Below are positions 54,466 through 62,980 of a stretch of 64,000 bases of DNA, in pieces. The DNA lies in the NCBI RefSeq assembly GCF_003063545.1, contig NZ_NESD01000004.1:124001-188000 (forward strand), written 5' to 3'. The notes under the pieces were generated by a model. It did not search any database. It had not been told where the DNA came from and worked only from the letters and a program-made list of their open reading frames with translations. Origin of the DNA: Limnohabitans sp. Jir61 (GTDB lineage Bacteria; Pseudomonadota; Gammaproteobacteria; Burkholderiales; Burkholderiaceae_C). The translations under genes and the position numbers were made by a program. Numbering within the stretch: position 1 is the stretch's first letter; every line of letters starts with the position of its first letter.

Positions 54466-55152
54466 TTAGGACTGGTGGGTGATTCTGTATCCTACGCCAC
54501 GAACAGTTTCTACCATGCTTCCCGCATCGCCCAAGGCCTCGCGCAGGCGTTTGACATGCACATCCACCGTGCGCTCTTCAATGAACACATGGTCACCCCA
54601 TACACGGTCAAGCAACTGGCTACGGCTGTGCACGCGTTCGGCGTGGTGCATCAAATAGTTGAGCAGCTTGAATTCTGTGGGGCCCAATTTGATGCCTTGG
54701 TCGTTGAAGCTCACACGGTGTGTTGAGCCATCCAGCTTCAAAGCACCGATGGTGACCACATCACTGGCTTGCTCAGGCGCACGGCGGCGCAGCACTGCGC
54801 GAATACGGGCTAACAACTCTTGCGTGGAGAAAGGTTTGGTGATGTAGTCATCCGCACCCGCATCCAAGCCAGCAATTTTGTCTGGCTCGTCGCCGCGAGC
54901 GGTGAGCATGAGAATCGGCGTGGTCTTGGTACGTGGATCCGCACGCCAACGACGTGCCAACTCAATGCCACTTTGACCAGGCAACATCCAATCCAACAAG
55001 ATCACATCAGGTAGCACTTCGTCGATGTGCTTTTGAGCTGCAACGCCATCGGATGCCAGCAAGGGCAGCATGCCGTTGTGTCGCAAATTGATCGCAATGA
55101 GTTCAGCAATCGCCGACTCATCTTCAACCACCAAGACGCGTGCAACTTTCAT
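54466..55152 (-). CDS. phoB: Phosphate regulon response regulator
   Basis: A 228-aa OmpR/PhoB-type regulator: receiver domain with the phospho-acceptor Asp in VILLDWMLPGQSG and LTARGDEPDKIAGLDAGADD, then a winged helix (RSQLLDRVWGDHVFIEERTV, HVKRLREAL). It binds Pho boxes; the many Pho-box-like repeats in the window are its probable targets. It lies between phoU and phoR in one run. Confidence 0.96.
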   Translation of the reverse strand: MKVARVLVVEDESAIAELIAINLRHNGMLPLLASDGVAAQKHIDEVLPDVILLDWMLPGQSGIELARRWRADPRTKTTPILMLTARGDEPDKIAGLDAGADDYITKPFSTQELLARIRAVLRRRAPEQASDVVTIGALKLDGSTHRVSFNDQGIKLGPTEFKLLNYLMHHAERVHSRSQLLDRVWGDHVFIEERTVDVHVKRLREALGDAGSMVETVRGVGYRITHQS

Positions 55153-55169
55153 TTTTGAAATACCTTCAA

Positions 55170-55871
55170 TTAGCCCATGGATGACTCAACATCCGCCAAG
55201 GGGGTGTGACGTACGTCTTCACCCTTGACGATGTAGATGACAAACTCAGCAATGTTTTTGGAATGATCACCAATGCGCTCGATGGCTTTGGCCACAAACA
55301 ACAAATCCAAGCTGGCCGAGATGGTGCGTGGGTCTTCCATCATGTATGTGATGAGCTTGCGCACAAAACCGTCGAACTCTTTGTCAATCGCATCGTCTTC
55401 ACGCAAAATGGTCACAGCCATGGGTACATCCAAACGCGCAAATGAATCAAGCGCTTTGCGCAACAAACCTGAGGCCATTTCAGCCGACACACGCAAATCT
55501 CCCGAAGGCAATGAGCGTGGTGCTGAGCTTTCGATGATGGACTTGACCATGCGGGCAATCTTGGCAGCCTCGTCACCCACACGCTCCAAGTTGGCTGTGG
55601 TTTTGGACATGGCCATGAGCAAGCGCAAGTCACGTGCTGTCGGTTGGCGACGACCAATGACGGAGGCGATTTCGCGGTCAATTTCAACTTCAAAGGAGTT
55701 GACTTTGTTTTCCGTGACGAGCACATCGTCAGCGGCTTCTGGGCTGAACTGAGACAAGGCATAGACTGCTTGGCGAATTTGTGATTCGACCAAACCGCCC
55801 AACTCCATCACGTGTGAGGAGATGTTGTTGAGATCGGAATCAAACTGTGAGGACAGGTGTTTATCTGGCAT
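55170..55871 (-). CDS. phoU: Phosphate signalling protein PhoU
   Basis: A 233-aa PhoU with two three-helix bundles; metal-cluster motifs are partly visible as EVEIDREIASVI and ERVGDEAAKIA / ERIGDHSKNIAEF. It links PstB to PhoR and keeps the regulon off when phosphate is plentiful. It is 12 bp after pstB. Confidence 0.95.
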   Translation of the reverse strand: MPDKHLSSQFDSDLNNISSHVMELGGLVESQIRQAVYALSQFSPEAADDVLVTENKVNSFEVEIDREIASVIGRRQPTARDLRLLMAMSKTTANLERVGDEAAKIARMVKSIIESSAPRSLPSGDLRVSAEMASGLLRKALDSFARLDVPMAVTILREDDAIDKEFDGFVRKLITYMMEDPRTISASLDLLFVAKAIERIGDHSKNIAEFVIYIVKGEDVRHTPLADVESSMG

Positions 55872-55883
55872 GGTGTTCTCCTA

Positions 55884-56660
55884 TTAGCCGAAACGGCCTG
55901 TGATGTAGTCTTCTGTGGCGGTTTGCTTGGGCTTGAAGAAGATTTGCTCTGTTTCGCCAAACTCCACCAATTCGCCCAAATACATGTAAGCGGTGTAGTC
56001 GCTACAACGTGCAGCTTGTTGCATGTTGTGGGTCACGATGGCGATGGTGTAGTCGGCCTTGAGCTCGTGCACCAACTCTTCCACCTTGCCTGTAGAGATA
56101 GGGTCCAACGCTGAGGTGGGTTCATCCAACAGCAACACAGAGGGCTTCACTGCCACGCTGCGTGCAATGCACAAACGTTGCTGCTGACCACCGGAGAGTG
56201 ACAAGCCGTTTTGGCCGAGTTTGTCTTTGACTTCGGTCCACAACGCTGCCTTGGTCAAGGCCCACTCCACCCGCTCATCCATCTCGGTGCGGCTGAGGTC
56301 TTCATACAGGCGAACGCCAAAAGCGATGTTGTCGTAAATCGTCATGGGGAACGGGGTGGGCTTTTGAAACACCATGCCGATGCGGGCGCGCAGCAAGTTC
56401 AAGTCTTGCTTGGGATCCAAAATGTTTTGGCCGTAGAAGTTGATTTCGCCCTCTGCACGCTGGCCTGGATACAAGCTGTACATGCGGTTCAAGGTGCGCA
56501 ACAAGGTGGACTTGCCACAACCCGATGGTCCGATGAACGCAGTGACCTTGCGCTCGGCAATGTCCATGGTGACGTTACGCAGGCCTTGGAACTTGCCGTA
56601 GAAGAAGTTCAGGTCACGAACTTCCAAGGCGTTTTTTGTTGCTGGTGTTGTTTCAGACAT
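55884..56660 (-). CDS. pstB: Phosphate ABC transporter ATP-binding protein
   Basis: A 258-aa ABC ATPase: Walker [13 protein letters not shown]-loop [14 protein letters not shown] (PstB type), signature LSGGQQQRL and Walker [13 protein letters not shown]. It powers phosphate import with PstA and PstC. Confidence 0.96.
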   Translation of the reverse strand: MSETTPATKNALEVRDLNFFYGKFQGLRNVTMDIAERKVTAFIGPSGCGKSTLLRTLNRMYSLYPGQRAEGEINFYGQNILDPKQDLNLLRARIGMVFQKPTPFPMTIYDNIAFGVRLYEDLSRTEMDERVEWALTKAALWTEVKDKLGQNGLSLSGGQQQRLCIARSVAVKPSVLLLDEPTSALDPISTGKVEELVHELKADYTIAIVTHNMQQAARCSDYTAYMYLGELVEFGETEQIFFKPKQTATEDYITGRFG

Positions 56661-56680
56661 TTTTGAATTCCACTGTGAAA

Positions 56681-57535
56681 TTAGGAGCCGGCTTTATCGC
56701 GGAAGAACACACGAGCCAAGATGTTGAGCGCGAGCACGGTCAAAGTAATCAAGAGTGCACCAGCCCAAGCCAGACGCACCCAGTTTTCATAGGGGCTCAT
56801 GGCAAATTGGAAGATCACGACAGGCAAATTGGCCATGGGCGCGCCCATGTTGGTGCTGAAGAACTGGTTGTTCAAGGCGGTGAAGAGCAAAGGTGCGGTC
56901 TCACCACTGATACGGGCCACTGCCAACAACAAACCCGTCATCACACCACTCTTGGCCGCACGCAAGGTGATGAAGGTAGACACCTTCCAACGTGGGGCGC
57001 CAAGGGCAAAAGCTGCTTCGCGCAAGCTGCCAGGCACCAAGCGCAACATGTTTTCGGTGGTTCGCATGATCACGGGCACGGCAATGAGTGACAAAGCCAA
57101 GCTACCCGCGTAGCCAGAGAAGTTACCCACCGTGGCCACTGCGATGGCATACACAAACAAGCCCAGCACGATCGAAGGTGCGGACAACATGATGTCTGTT
57201 ACAAAGCGTGTGAGCTCGGCAGTTTTGCTTTCATCACCGTATTCGGTGAGGTAGATACCGGCCAAGATGCCCACGGGGGTAGACACCAACACGGTCAAGC
57301 CCACAATCATCAAGCTGCCCACGATCGCATTGCGCAAGCCACCGCCTTCGGTGCCTGGTGCAGGCGTGTCGTGGGTGAGCAAGTTGGCATCCAAGGCAGA
57401 CAAACCATTGGAGAACAAGACATACAAAATCCAGAGCAACACGGCCAAGCCGATGGCCATGGCAGACATAGAGAACGCCAAACCCAGCATGCTGGTGATG
57501 CGACGCTTGGTGTAGAGCTGTTGGTTCATTTCCAT
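56681..57535 (-). CDS. pstA: Phosphate ABC transporter permease PstA
   Basis: A 284-aa permease with six helices and the ABC contact loop ([19 protein letters not shown]). ATG 57535 has GAGG six bases upstream. It forms the membrane channel with PstC. Confidence 0.95.
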   Translation of the reverse strand: MEMNQQLYTKRRITSMLGLAFSMSAMAIGLAVLLWILYVLFSNGLSALDANLLTHDTPAPGTEGGGLRNAIVGSLMIVGLTVLVSTPVGILAGIYLTEYGDESKTAELTRFVTDIMLSAPSIVLGLFVYAIAVATVGNFSGYAGSLALSLIAVPVIMRTTENMLRLVPGSLREAAFALGAPRWKVSTFITLRAAKSGVMTGLLLAVARISGETAPLLFTALNNQFFSTNMGAPMANLPVVIFQFAMSPYENWVRLAWAGALLITLTVLALNILARVFFRDKAGS

Positions 57536-57545
57536 AGATAACCTC

Positions 57546-58538
57546 TTAGTTGCCTTTGGCTTTTTCGGCGCGCTGAATCATGTTCTTAGCCAAGGCCAAC
57601 ACCACAAAGGTGATGACGAACAGCAAGAAGCCCAGAGCAAACAAGGTGGAGAAATGCAAGGCCTCGGCCTCGCCAAATTCATTGGCTAGCACTGACGCAA
57701 TAGAGGTGCCGGGTGAGAACAACGAGGTGGGCATGCGGTTGGCATTGCCAATCACAAAGGTCACCGCCATGGTTTCACCCAAGGCGCGACCTAGACCCAG
57801 CATGATGCCGCCGATCACACCTTTTTGTGTGTAGGGCAACACCACTTGGCGCACCACTTCCCATGTGGTGCAACCCAAACCATACGCAGACTCACGCAAG
57901 ATGGCAGGCGTGATTTCAAACACATCACGCATCACCGCTGCCACAAATGGCAGCACCATGAAAGCCAGCACAACACCTGCCGCCAAAATGCCCATGCCAT
58001 TGGTCGCGCCACCAAACAAGAAACCTACCAAAGGCATGCCGCCTAACACTTGTTGCAAGGGCATTTGAACGTAGTCGGCAAACAAAGGCGCGAAAACAAA
58101 CAAACCAAACATGCCATAAATGATGGATGGCACAGCAGCCAACAATTCAATGGCTGTGCCCAGCGGGCGACGCAGCCACACAGGACAGGTCTCGGTCAAA
58201 AACACAGCCACGCCAAAGGCCAGTGGCACGGCGATTAGCAAAGCAATGCTGGCACTCGACACGGTACCCACGATGGCAATGGCAGCGCCAAAGTCTTCGT
58301 TGATGATGTCCCACTCGATGTGCCACAAAAAGTTAAAGCCAAAGCGTTGGAACGTTGGCCATGCATTCACAAACAACGAAAGAATGATGCCCAACAAGGC
58401 CACCAACACCAACAAAGAAAACGCTTGTGTGATGCGGTGGAAAAAGAAGTCTTGCACGCGCTGCTTCTTGGCAATGGCCACCATGTCGTTGCTGACGACT
58501 TGGCTGGTTTCATGCTGCGATAGATTGGTTGTGCTCAT
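57546..58538 (-). CDS. pstC: Phosphate ABC transporter permease PstC
   Basis: A 330-aa permease ([20 protein letters not shown] is the ATPase contact loop; [12 protein letters not shown] is a PstC block). Two starts are possible: ATG 58538 with AGGG seven bases upstream (used here) and ATG 58556 with AAGG seven bases upstream. It ends 10 bp before pstA. A hairpin separates it from pstS. Confidence 0.94.
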   Translation of the reverse strand: MSTTNLSQHETSQVVSNDMVAIAKKQRVQDFFFHRITQAFSLLVLVALLGIILSLFVNAWPTFQRFGFNFLWHIEWDIINEDFGAAIAIVGTVSSASIALLIAVPLAFGVAVFLTETCPVWLRRPLGTAIELLAAVPSIIYGMFGLFVFAPLFADYVQMPLQQVLGGMPLVGFLFGGATNGMGILAAGVVLAFMVLPFVAAVMRDVFEITPAILRESAYGLGCTTWEVVRQVVLPYTQKGVIGGIMLGLGRALGETMAVTFVIGNANRMPTSLFSPGTSIASVLANEFGEAEALHFSTLFALGFLLFVITFVVLALAKNMIQRAEKAKGN

Positions 58539-58580
58539 GACAGACCCTAAACTCATTGGAACACCTTGCTTTTTAAAACT

Positions 58581-58621
58581 AAAAATCCGTCGGCACGCTA
58601 CATAGGGCCGACGGAATTTTT
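58581..58621 (-). terminator. Hairpin/attenuator between pstS and pstC
   Basis: Minus strand: ATTCCGTCGGC and GCCGACGGAT form a long stem around a 12-base loop, followed by TTTTTAG. It lies 13 bp after the pstS stop. It would let pstS be made in excess over the permease genes, with read-through to pstC. Confidence 0.75.
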
Positions 58622-58633
58622 GATTCATTCAAA

Positions 58634-59665
58634 TTACTTTTGAATTTGTGTCCACACTTTGGCGCGGATTTGTGTGGTCAATGCATCAGGCAAGGCCACG
58701 TAGTCGAGGTCTTGCGCCATCTTTTTGCCATTCAAGAAAGCCCAGTCAAAGAACTTGATGGCTTCAGCTGCTGCCGCTTTGTCTGTGGGTTGCTTGTACA
58801 TCAAGATGAATGAAGCCGTGCTGATGGGCCAGCTGGTAGCACCTTTGGCATTGACCATGGATACGCCCATACCTGGAACGCTCATCCAATCAGCGCCTGC
58901 GGCTGCAGCAGCAAATGTCAAATCATCAGGTGCCACATACTTGCCATCGGCGTTTTGCAACTGCATGTAAGTCATGTTGTTCTTTTTAACGTAGGCGTAT
59001 TCCACGTAACCCAATGCGCCTTTGACGCGGTTCACGTTGGCAGCAACACCTTCGTTGCCCTTGCCACCCACAGAAGAAGCAGCGGGCCACTTGACAGCAG
59101 CGCCCTTGCCCACTTTGTCAGACCAGTCCTTGCTCACAGCAGTGAGGTAGTCGGTGAAGTTAAAGGTGGTGCCAGAACCATCAGCGCGGTGAACGATGGT
59201 GATTTCTTGCTCAGGCAATTTTTTGCCTGGGTTCAAAGCGGCGATTTTGGCGTCGTTCCACTTGGTGATCTTGCCCAAGAACATGTCGGCCAACACGGGG
59301 CCAGTGATGCGCAATTCGCCTGGCTTGAAGCCTTCCAAGTTCACCACAGGCACTGTGCCGCCGATGATGGCGGGAAACTGGACCAAGCCTTCTTTTTCGA
59401 GATCTTCACCAGACAGAGGCGCGTCAGTGGCACCGAACGTCACGGTCTTGGCCTTAATTTGACGAATACCACCAGATGAACCGATGGATTGGTAATTCAA
59501 GCCATTGCCGGTGGCAGCTTTGTAGCCCTCAGCCCACTTGGCGTACATAGGGAAAGGGAATGTCGCGCCGGCACCTGTGATGTCAGCCGCGAATGCAGAA
59601 CCCATCGCCAAAGTTGCCATAGCAGCAGCGGCCACAGATTTGATGAAAGTGCGCTTCGTGTTCAT
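58634..59665 (-). CDS. pstS: Phosphate-binding protein PstS
   Basis: A 343-aa periplasmic binding protein with a signal peptide (MNTKRTFIKSVAAAAMATLA, cleavage after AFA). Phosphate-binding motifs are ITGAGATFPFPMY, IGSSGGIRQI and HRADGSGTTFNFTDYL. First gene of the pst-pho run, with the Pho box 47 bp upstream. Confidence 0.96.
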   Translation of the reverse strand: MNTKRTFIKSVAAAAMATLAMGSAFAADITGAGATFPFPMYAKWAEGYKAATGNGLNYQSIGSSGGIRQIKAKTVTFGATDAPLSGEDLEKEGLVQFPAIIGGTVPVVNLEGFKPGELRITGPVLADMFLGKITKWNDAKIAALNPGKKLPEQEITIVHRADGSGTTFNFTDYLTAVSKDWSDKVGKGAAVKWPAASSVGGKGNEGVAANVNRVKGALGYVEYAYVKKNNMTYMQLQNADGKYVAPDDLTFAAAAAGADWMSVPGMGVSMVNAKGATSWPISTASFILMYKQPTDKAAAAEAIKFFDWAFLNGKKMAQDLDYVALPDALTTQIRAKVWTQIQK

Positions 59666-59712
59666 GAGATTCCTTCAATTGGTTAGAACAGATGTGACTT
59701 TATCTAGCCATT

Positions 59713-59739
59713 GTGACGGTACTGTGACACATATGACAG
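59713..59739 (-). promoter_or_regulatory. Candidate Pho box (triple) for pstS
   Basis: Minus strand CTGTCAT (59733-59739), GTGTCAC (59724-59730) and CCGTCAC (59713-59719), with gaps of two and four bases, as before ppk1. A TAGATA about nine bases on could be the -10. The same 106-bp gap holds the arsR promoter on the other strand. Confidence 0.8.
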
Positions 59740-59771
59740 TTTTATTTCAACGATTCAAGTATCATTGAAAT

Positions 59772-60113
59772 ATGAGCCAAAACAACCACTCTGAATCGCA
59801 AGTCGTCGAAGCCTTAGCCGCGCTGGCACAAAGCCAACGCTTACGTGCCTTCCGCGCCTTGGTGGTGGCCGGTGCCGAGGGTTTGACCCCCAGTACCCTC
59901 GCCGCCTTGTTGCAAATTGCGCCCAGCGCTTTGTCGTTTCACCTCAAAGCACTCAGCCACGCTGGTTTGGTGAGCGCCGAGGCCAGTGGCCGCAACTTGA
60001 TTTACCGAGCCGAGTTCGCTCGCATGAACGATTTGCTCACCTACCTGACCCAAGACTGCTGCCAAGGCCAATCGTGCGCAGTGGTGCCAGAAACCGTAAA
60101 AGCTTGCTGCTGA
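59772..60113 (+). CDS. arsR: ArsR-family arsenic repressor
   Basis: A 113-aa winged-helix repressor (LAQSQRLRAFRALVVAG, ALSFHLKALSHAGLVSAE). Thiols for As(III) are probably the C-terminal cysteines (QDCCQGQSC and KACC) rather than the CVC box in helix 3. It heads arsR-arsC-acr3 and is divergent from pstS. Confidence 0.88.
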   Translation: MSQNNHSESQVVEALAALAQSQRLRAFRALVVAGAEGLTPSTLAALLQIAPSALSFHLKALSHAGLVSAEASGRNLIYRAEFARMNDLLTYLTQDCCQGQSCAVVPETVKACC

Positions 60114-60137
60114 TTCATTGACCTCACGAGACTTCAC

Positions 60138-60650
60138 ATGACCACACTCAACGTTCTCTTTTTGTGCACACACAATTCAGCGCGCAGCATCTTGTCTGAA
60201 GCTTTGCTCAACCACATGGCTTCAGGCGCGAGCGGCACACGCTTCAAAGCTTTCTCTGCTGGCAGCAGCCCGCGCGAAAACCAACAACCCAACCCACTGG
60301 GACTGCAAGTGCTGAAAGCCGCTGGCATTGACACCTCGTACCTCAGCAGCAAAAGCTGGGACGAGTTTGCCAAGCCCGATGCACCGCACATGGACTTGGT
60401 CATCACCGTGTGCGACAACGCGGCGGGCGAGGTGTGCCCCTATTGGCCAGGCCAGCCCGCCACCGCGCATTGGGGCTATGCCGACCCATCTGCGATAGAG
60501 GGCAGTGATGAAGATCGACTAGAAGCTTTTCGCGCGACCTTGCACCTGATTCACAAGCGCTTGCAACTGTTGGTGGACTTGCCTGCAGACAAGCTGCAAA
60601 AAACCATGTTGCAACACACAGCCAAAGAGCTGAGCGGGAGCCACGCATGA
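60138..60650 (+). CDS. arsC: Arsenate reductase, low-molecular-weight phosphatase type
   Basis: A 170-aa enzyme with the P-loop FLCTHNSARS (the nucleophilic Cys) and VCDNAAGEVCPYWPG holding further redox cysteines; thioredoxin-type ArsC. It reduces arsenate to arsenite. It overlaps acr3 by four bases (ATGA). Confidence 0.92.
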   Translation: MTTLNVLFLCTHNSARSILSEALLNHMASGASGTRFKAFSAGSSPRENQQPNPLGLQVLKAAGIDTSYLSSKSWDEFAKPDAPHMDLVITVCDNAAGEVCPYWPGQPATAHWGYADPSAIEGSDEDRLEAFRATLHLIHKRLQLLVDLPADKLQKTMLQHTAKELSGSHA

Positions 60651-61666
60651 ACTTCTTTGAACGCTACCTGACCGCGTGGGTAGGCCTGTGCATCGTCGTG
60701 GGCATAGCGCTAGGCCAATGGCAGCCTGAACTGTTTCAAGCCATTGGCAGCATGGAATACGCACAAGTCAACTTGCCTGTGGGCTTGCTGATTTGGGTGA
60801 TGATCATTCCCATGCTGGTGAAAGTGGACTTTGGCGCGCTACACGAAGTGCGTCAGCACATCAAAGGCATTGGCATCACGTTGTTTGTGAACTGGTTGGT
60901 CAAGCCGTTTTCGATGGCATTGTTGGGCTGGTTTTTTATTCGCTATTTGTTTGCGCCGCTATTGCCTGCTGAGCAAATTGACAGCTACATCGCAGGCCTC
61001 ATTTTGCTAGCTGCTGCGCCCTGCACGGCGATGGTGTTTGTGTGGAGCCGCCTGACCAACGGCCACCCTTTGTTCACGCTCTCGCAAGTGGCGTTGAATG
61101 ACGCCATCATGATGGTGGCATTTGCGCCGCTGGTGGCGTTCTTACTCTGCCTCTCGGCCATCATCGTGCCTTGGGACACGCTCATCACCTCGGTGGTTTT
61201 GTACATCATCGTGCCCGTGGTGTTGGCGCAGTTGATTCGCAAAGCTTTGCTCGCTCAAGGCGAGGCTAAATTTGAAGCCGTCATGGCACGCATTGGCCCT
61301 TGGTCAATCACAGCGTTGCTCGCCACGCTGGTGTTGTTGTTCGCATTTCAAGGCGAAGCGATTTTGAAACAGCCTTTGGTCATTGCCCTGCTTGCCGTGC
61401 CTATCCTGATTCAGGTGTTGTTCAATTCTGCTTTGGCTTACTTGCTCAACCGTGCGTTGGGCGAGGCGCACAGCGTGGCCTGCCCTTCTGCCTTGATTGG
61501 TGCTTCCAACTTCTTTGAACTGGCGGTGGCTGCTGCCATCAGCCTCTTTGGCTTTGAGTCGGGAGCTGCACTGGCCACAGTCGTGGGCGTACTCATTGAA
61601 GTGCCGGTGATGCTGCTCGTGGTGAACGTGGTGAACCGCAGCAAAGGCTGGTACGAGCACAAATAA
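60647..61666 (+). CDS. acr3: Arsenite efflux permease ACR3
   Basis: A 339-aa, ten-helix BASS-superfamily transporter. The conserved Cys in AAPCTAMVFVWSRL and the LIGASNFFELAVA block identify ACR3. It exports the arsenite made by ArsC. Its start overlaps arsC. Confidence 0.93.
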   Translation: MNFFERYLTAWVGLCIVVGIALGQWQPELFQAIGSMEYAQVNLPVGLLIWVMIIPMLVKVDFGALHEVRQHIKGIGITLFVNWLVKPFSMALLGWFFIRYLFAPLLPAEQIDSYIAGLILLAAAPCTAMVFVWSRLTNGHPLFTLSQVALNDAIMMVAFAPLVAFLLCLSAIIVPWDTLITSVVLYIIVPVVLAQLIRKALLAQGEAKFEAVMARIGPWSITALLATLVLLFAFQGEAILKQPLVIALLAVPILIQVLFNSALAYLLNRALGEAHSVACPSALIGASNFFELAVAAAISLFGFESGAALATVVGVLIEVPVMLLVVNVVNRSKGWYEHK

Positions 61667-61717
61667 GCGCAATGACCATCGAAGTCCAAAGGTTGCCCTG
61701 AGTTTTTAGAATGAGAT

Positions 61718-62242
61718 ATGCGTCTTTTTCTGAATGCCCTTGGATTTCAAACCGCTTGGTGGGCCTGCATCGCAGGCTTAGGACATGGGCTGGAAATACC
61801 GGCCCTGCTCTATGGACTGACGCTGGCTGGCCTGCATACGGCATACGCCCCAAAACCATCGCAAGAAATCAAACTTGCAGCCGTGGCGTTAGCAATAGGC
61901 GTGGCCATTGACACCGTTTTGCAAGCCGCATCTGTCATTGACTTTTACGGCTGGTCACTGGCCTTCTTCAGCCCGTTTTGGCTTTGGTTGCTTTGGGTCT
62001 TGTTTGCGATGACCTTGAATGCATCGTTATCTTTCTTGCAAACAAAACCCTTGTGGCTCTCAGCATTGGCTGGGCTGGTGTTTGGGCCGCTGACCTACTA
62101 TGCTGGTGCGCAACTGGGTGCCGCCTACTTTGACGGCTCCTTCATTCACACCGCAGCACTCGCATTGGTTTGGATGATTGCACTGCCCTTCTTGGTCTAC
62201 ATGGCCCAACAACTCTTCACACACACCAAAGGTCAACCATGA
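61718..62242 (+). CDS. DUF2878 family membrane protein
   Basis: A 174-aa protein with about five helices (NALGFQTAWWACIAGLGHG; FFSPFWLWLLWVLFAMTLN; FGPLTYYAGAQLGA). The DUF2878 family has no known function, but members sit beside DUF3833, cyclopropane fatty acid synthase and photolyase genes in many proteobacteria. Its stop overlaps the next start. Confidence 0.75.
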   Translation: MRLFLNALGFQTAWWACIAGLGHGLEIPALLYGLTLAGLHTAYAPKPSQEIKLAAVALAIGVAIDTVLQAASVIDFYGWSLAFFSPFWLWLLWVLFAMTLNASLSFLQTKPLWLSALAGLVFGPLTYYAGAQLGAAYFDGSFIHTAALALVWMIALPFLVYMAQQLFTHTKGQP

Positions 62243-62787
62243 TGAACCGTCGAATGCTTTTACTCAGCGGCATGGCCAGCACGGCAATGGCTGCCAATTT
62301 GAGTGGCTGTGCCAGTCCAACCGTTGAGGACTATGCAGGCCAAAAACCCGCGCTCGACTTGCGCACCTACTTCAATGGTGTGGTCGATGCTTGGGGCATC
62401 TTCACTGACCGCAACGGCAAAGTGGTGAAGCGTTTTACTGTGGAGATGAAATGCCAATGGCAAAACGACCAAGGCATCTTGGACGAAGACTTTGTCTACT
62501 CTGACGGAACTAAAGAAAAGCGCATCTGGAAACTCACTGACAAAGGTAACGGTAACTATGTGGGCACTGCAGGCGATGTGGTGGGCACGGCTGAAGGTCA
62601 AACCAAAGGCAATGCATTCAACTGGCGATACACCCTCGCACTGCCCGTCGACGGCAGCATCCTCAATGTTCAGATGGATGACTGGATGTATCTGATGAAT
62701 GACCGCATGATGCTCAACAAAGCTCGCATGACCAAGCTGGGTGTGCATCTGGGCGATGTCACCTTGTCGTTCACGCGCAGAGCTTAA
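62239..62787 (+). CDS. DUF3833 family lipoprotein
   Basis: A 182-aa protein with a lipoprotein signal (MMNRRMLLLSGMAS, lipobox LSGC). The body matches DUF3833: LRTYFNGVVDAWGIFTDRNG and the MDDWMYLMNDRMMLNKARM block. Function unknown. It overlaps the DUF2878 gene by four bases (ATGA); this pair is conserved. Confidence 0.8.
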   Translation: MMNRRMLLLSGMASTAMAANLSGCASPTVEDYAGQKPALDLRTYFNGVVDAWGIFTDRNGKVVKRFTVEMKCQWQNDQGILDEDFVYSDGTKEKRIWKLTDKGNGNYVGTAGDVVGTAEGQTKGNAFNWRYTLALPVDGSILNVQMDDWMYLMNDRMMLNKARMTKLGVHLGDVTLSFTRRA

Positions 62788-62811
62788 ACGTCTTCACAAA
62801 CTTTGCGCACC

Positions 62812-62976
62812 ATGAGCAACACCAAAACATTCAAAGGCAACAAACAGAGCCTGCCTAGCAAACCCTGCAAAGCGTGTGGGCGGGACATGACGTGGCGCAA
62901 AGCTTGGGCGAAGAATTGGGATCAGGTCCTGTACTGTTCAGATGCGTGCCGCAAAAACAAAGCTGGGCTGGCATAA
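62812..62976 (+). CDS. DUF2256 small zinc-ribbon protein
   Basis: A 54-aa protein: SLPSKPCKACGRDMTWRK, then VLYCSDACRKNK. The two cysteine pairs and WRK motif define DUF2256, regularly found beside cryptochrome/photolyase genes, as here (4 bp upstream of one). A zinc-binding helper role is inferred. Confidence 0.85.
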   Translation: MSNTKTFKGNKQSLPSKPCKACGRDMTWRKAWAKNWDQVLYCSDACRKNKAGLA

Positions 62977-62980
62977 AACC

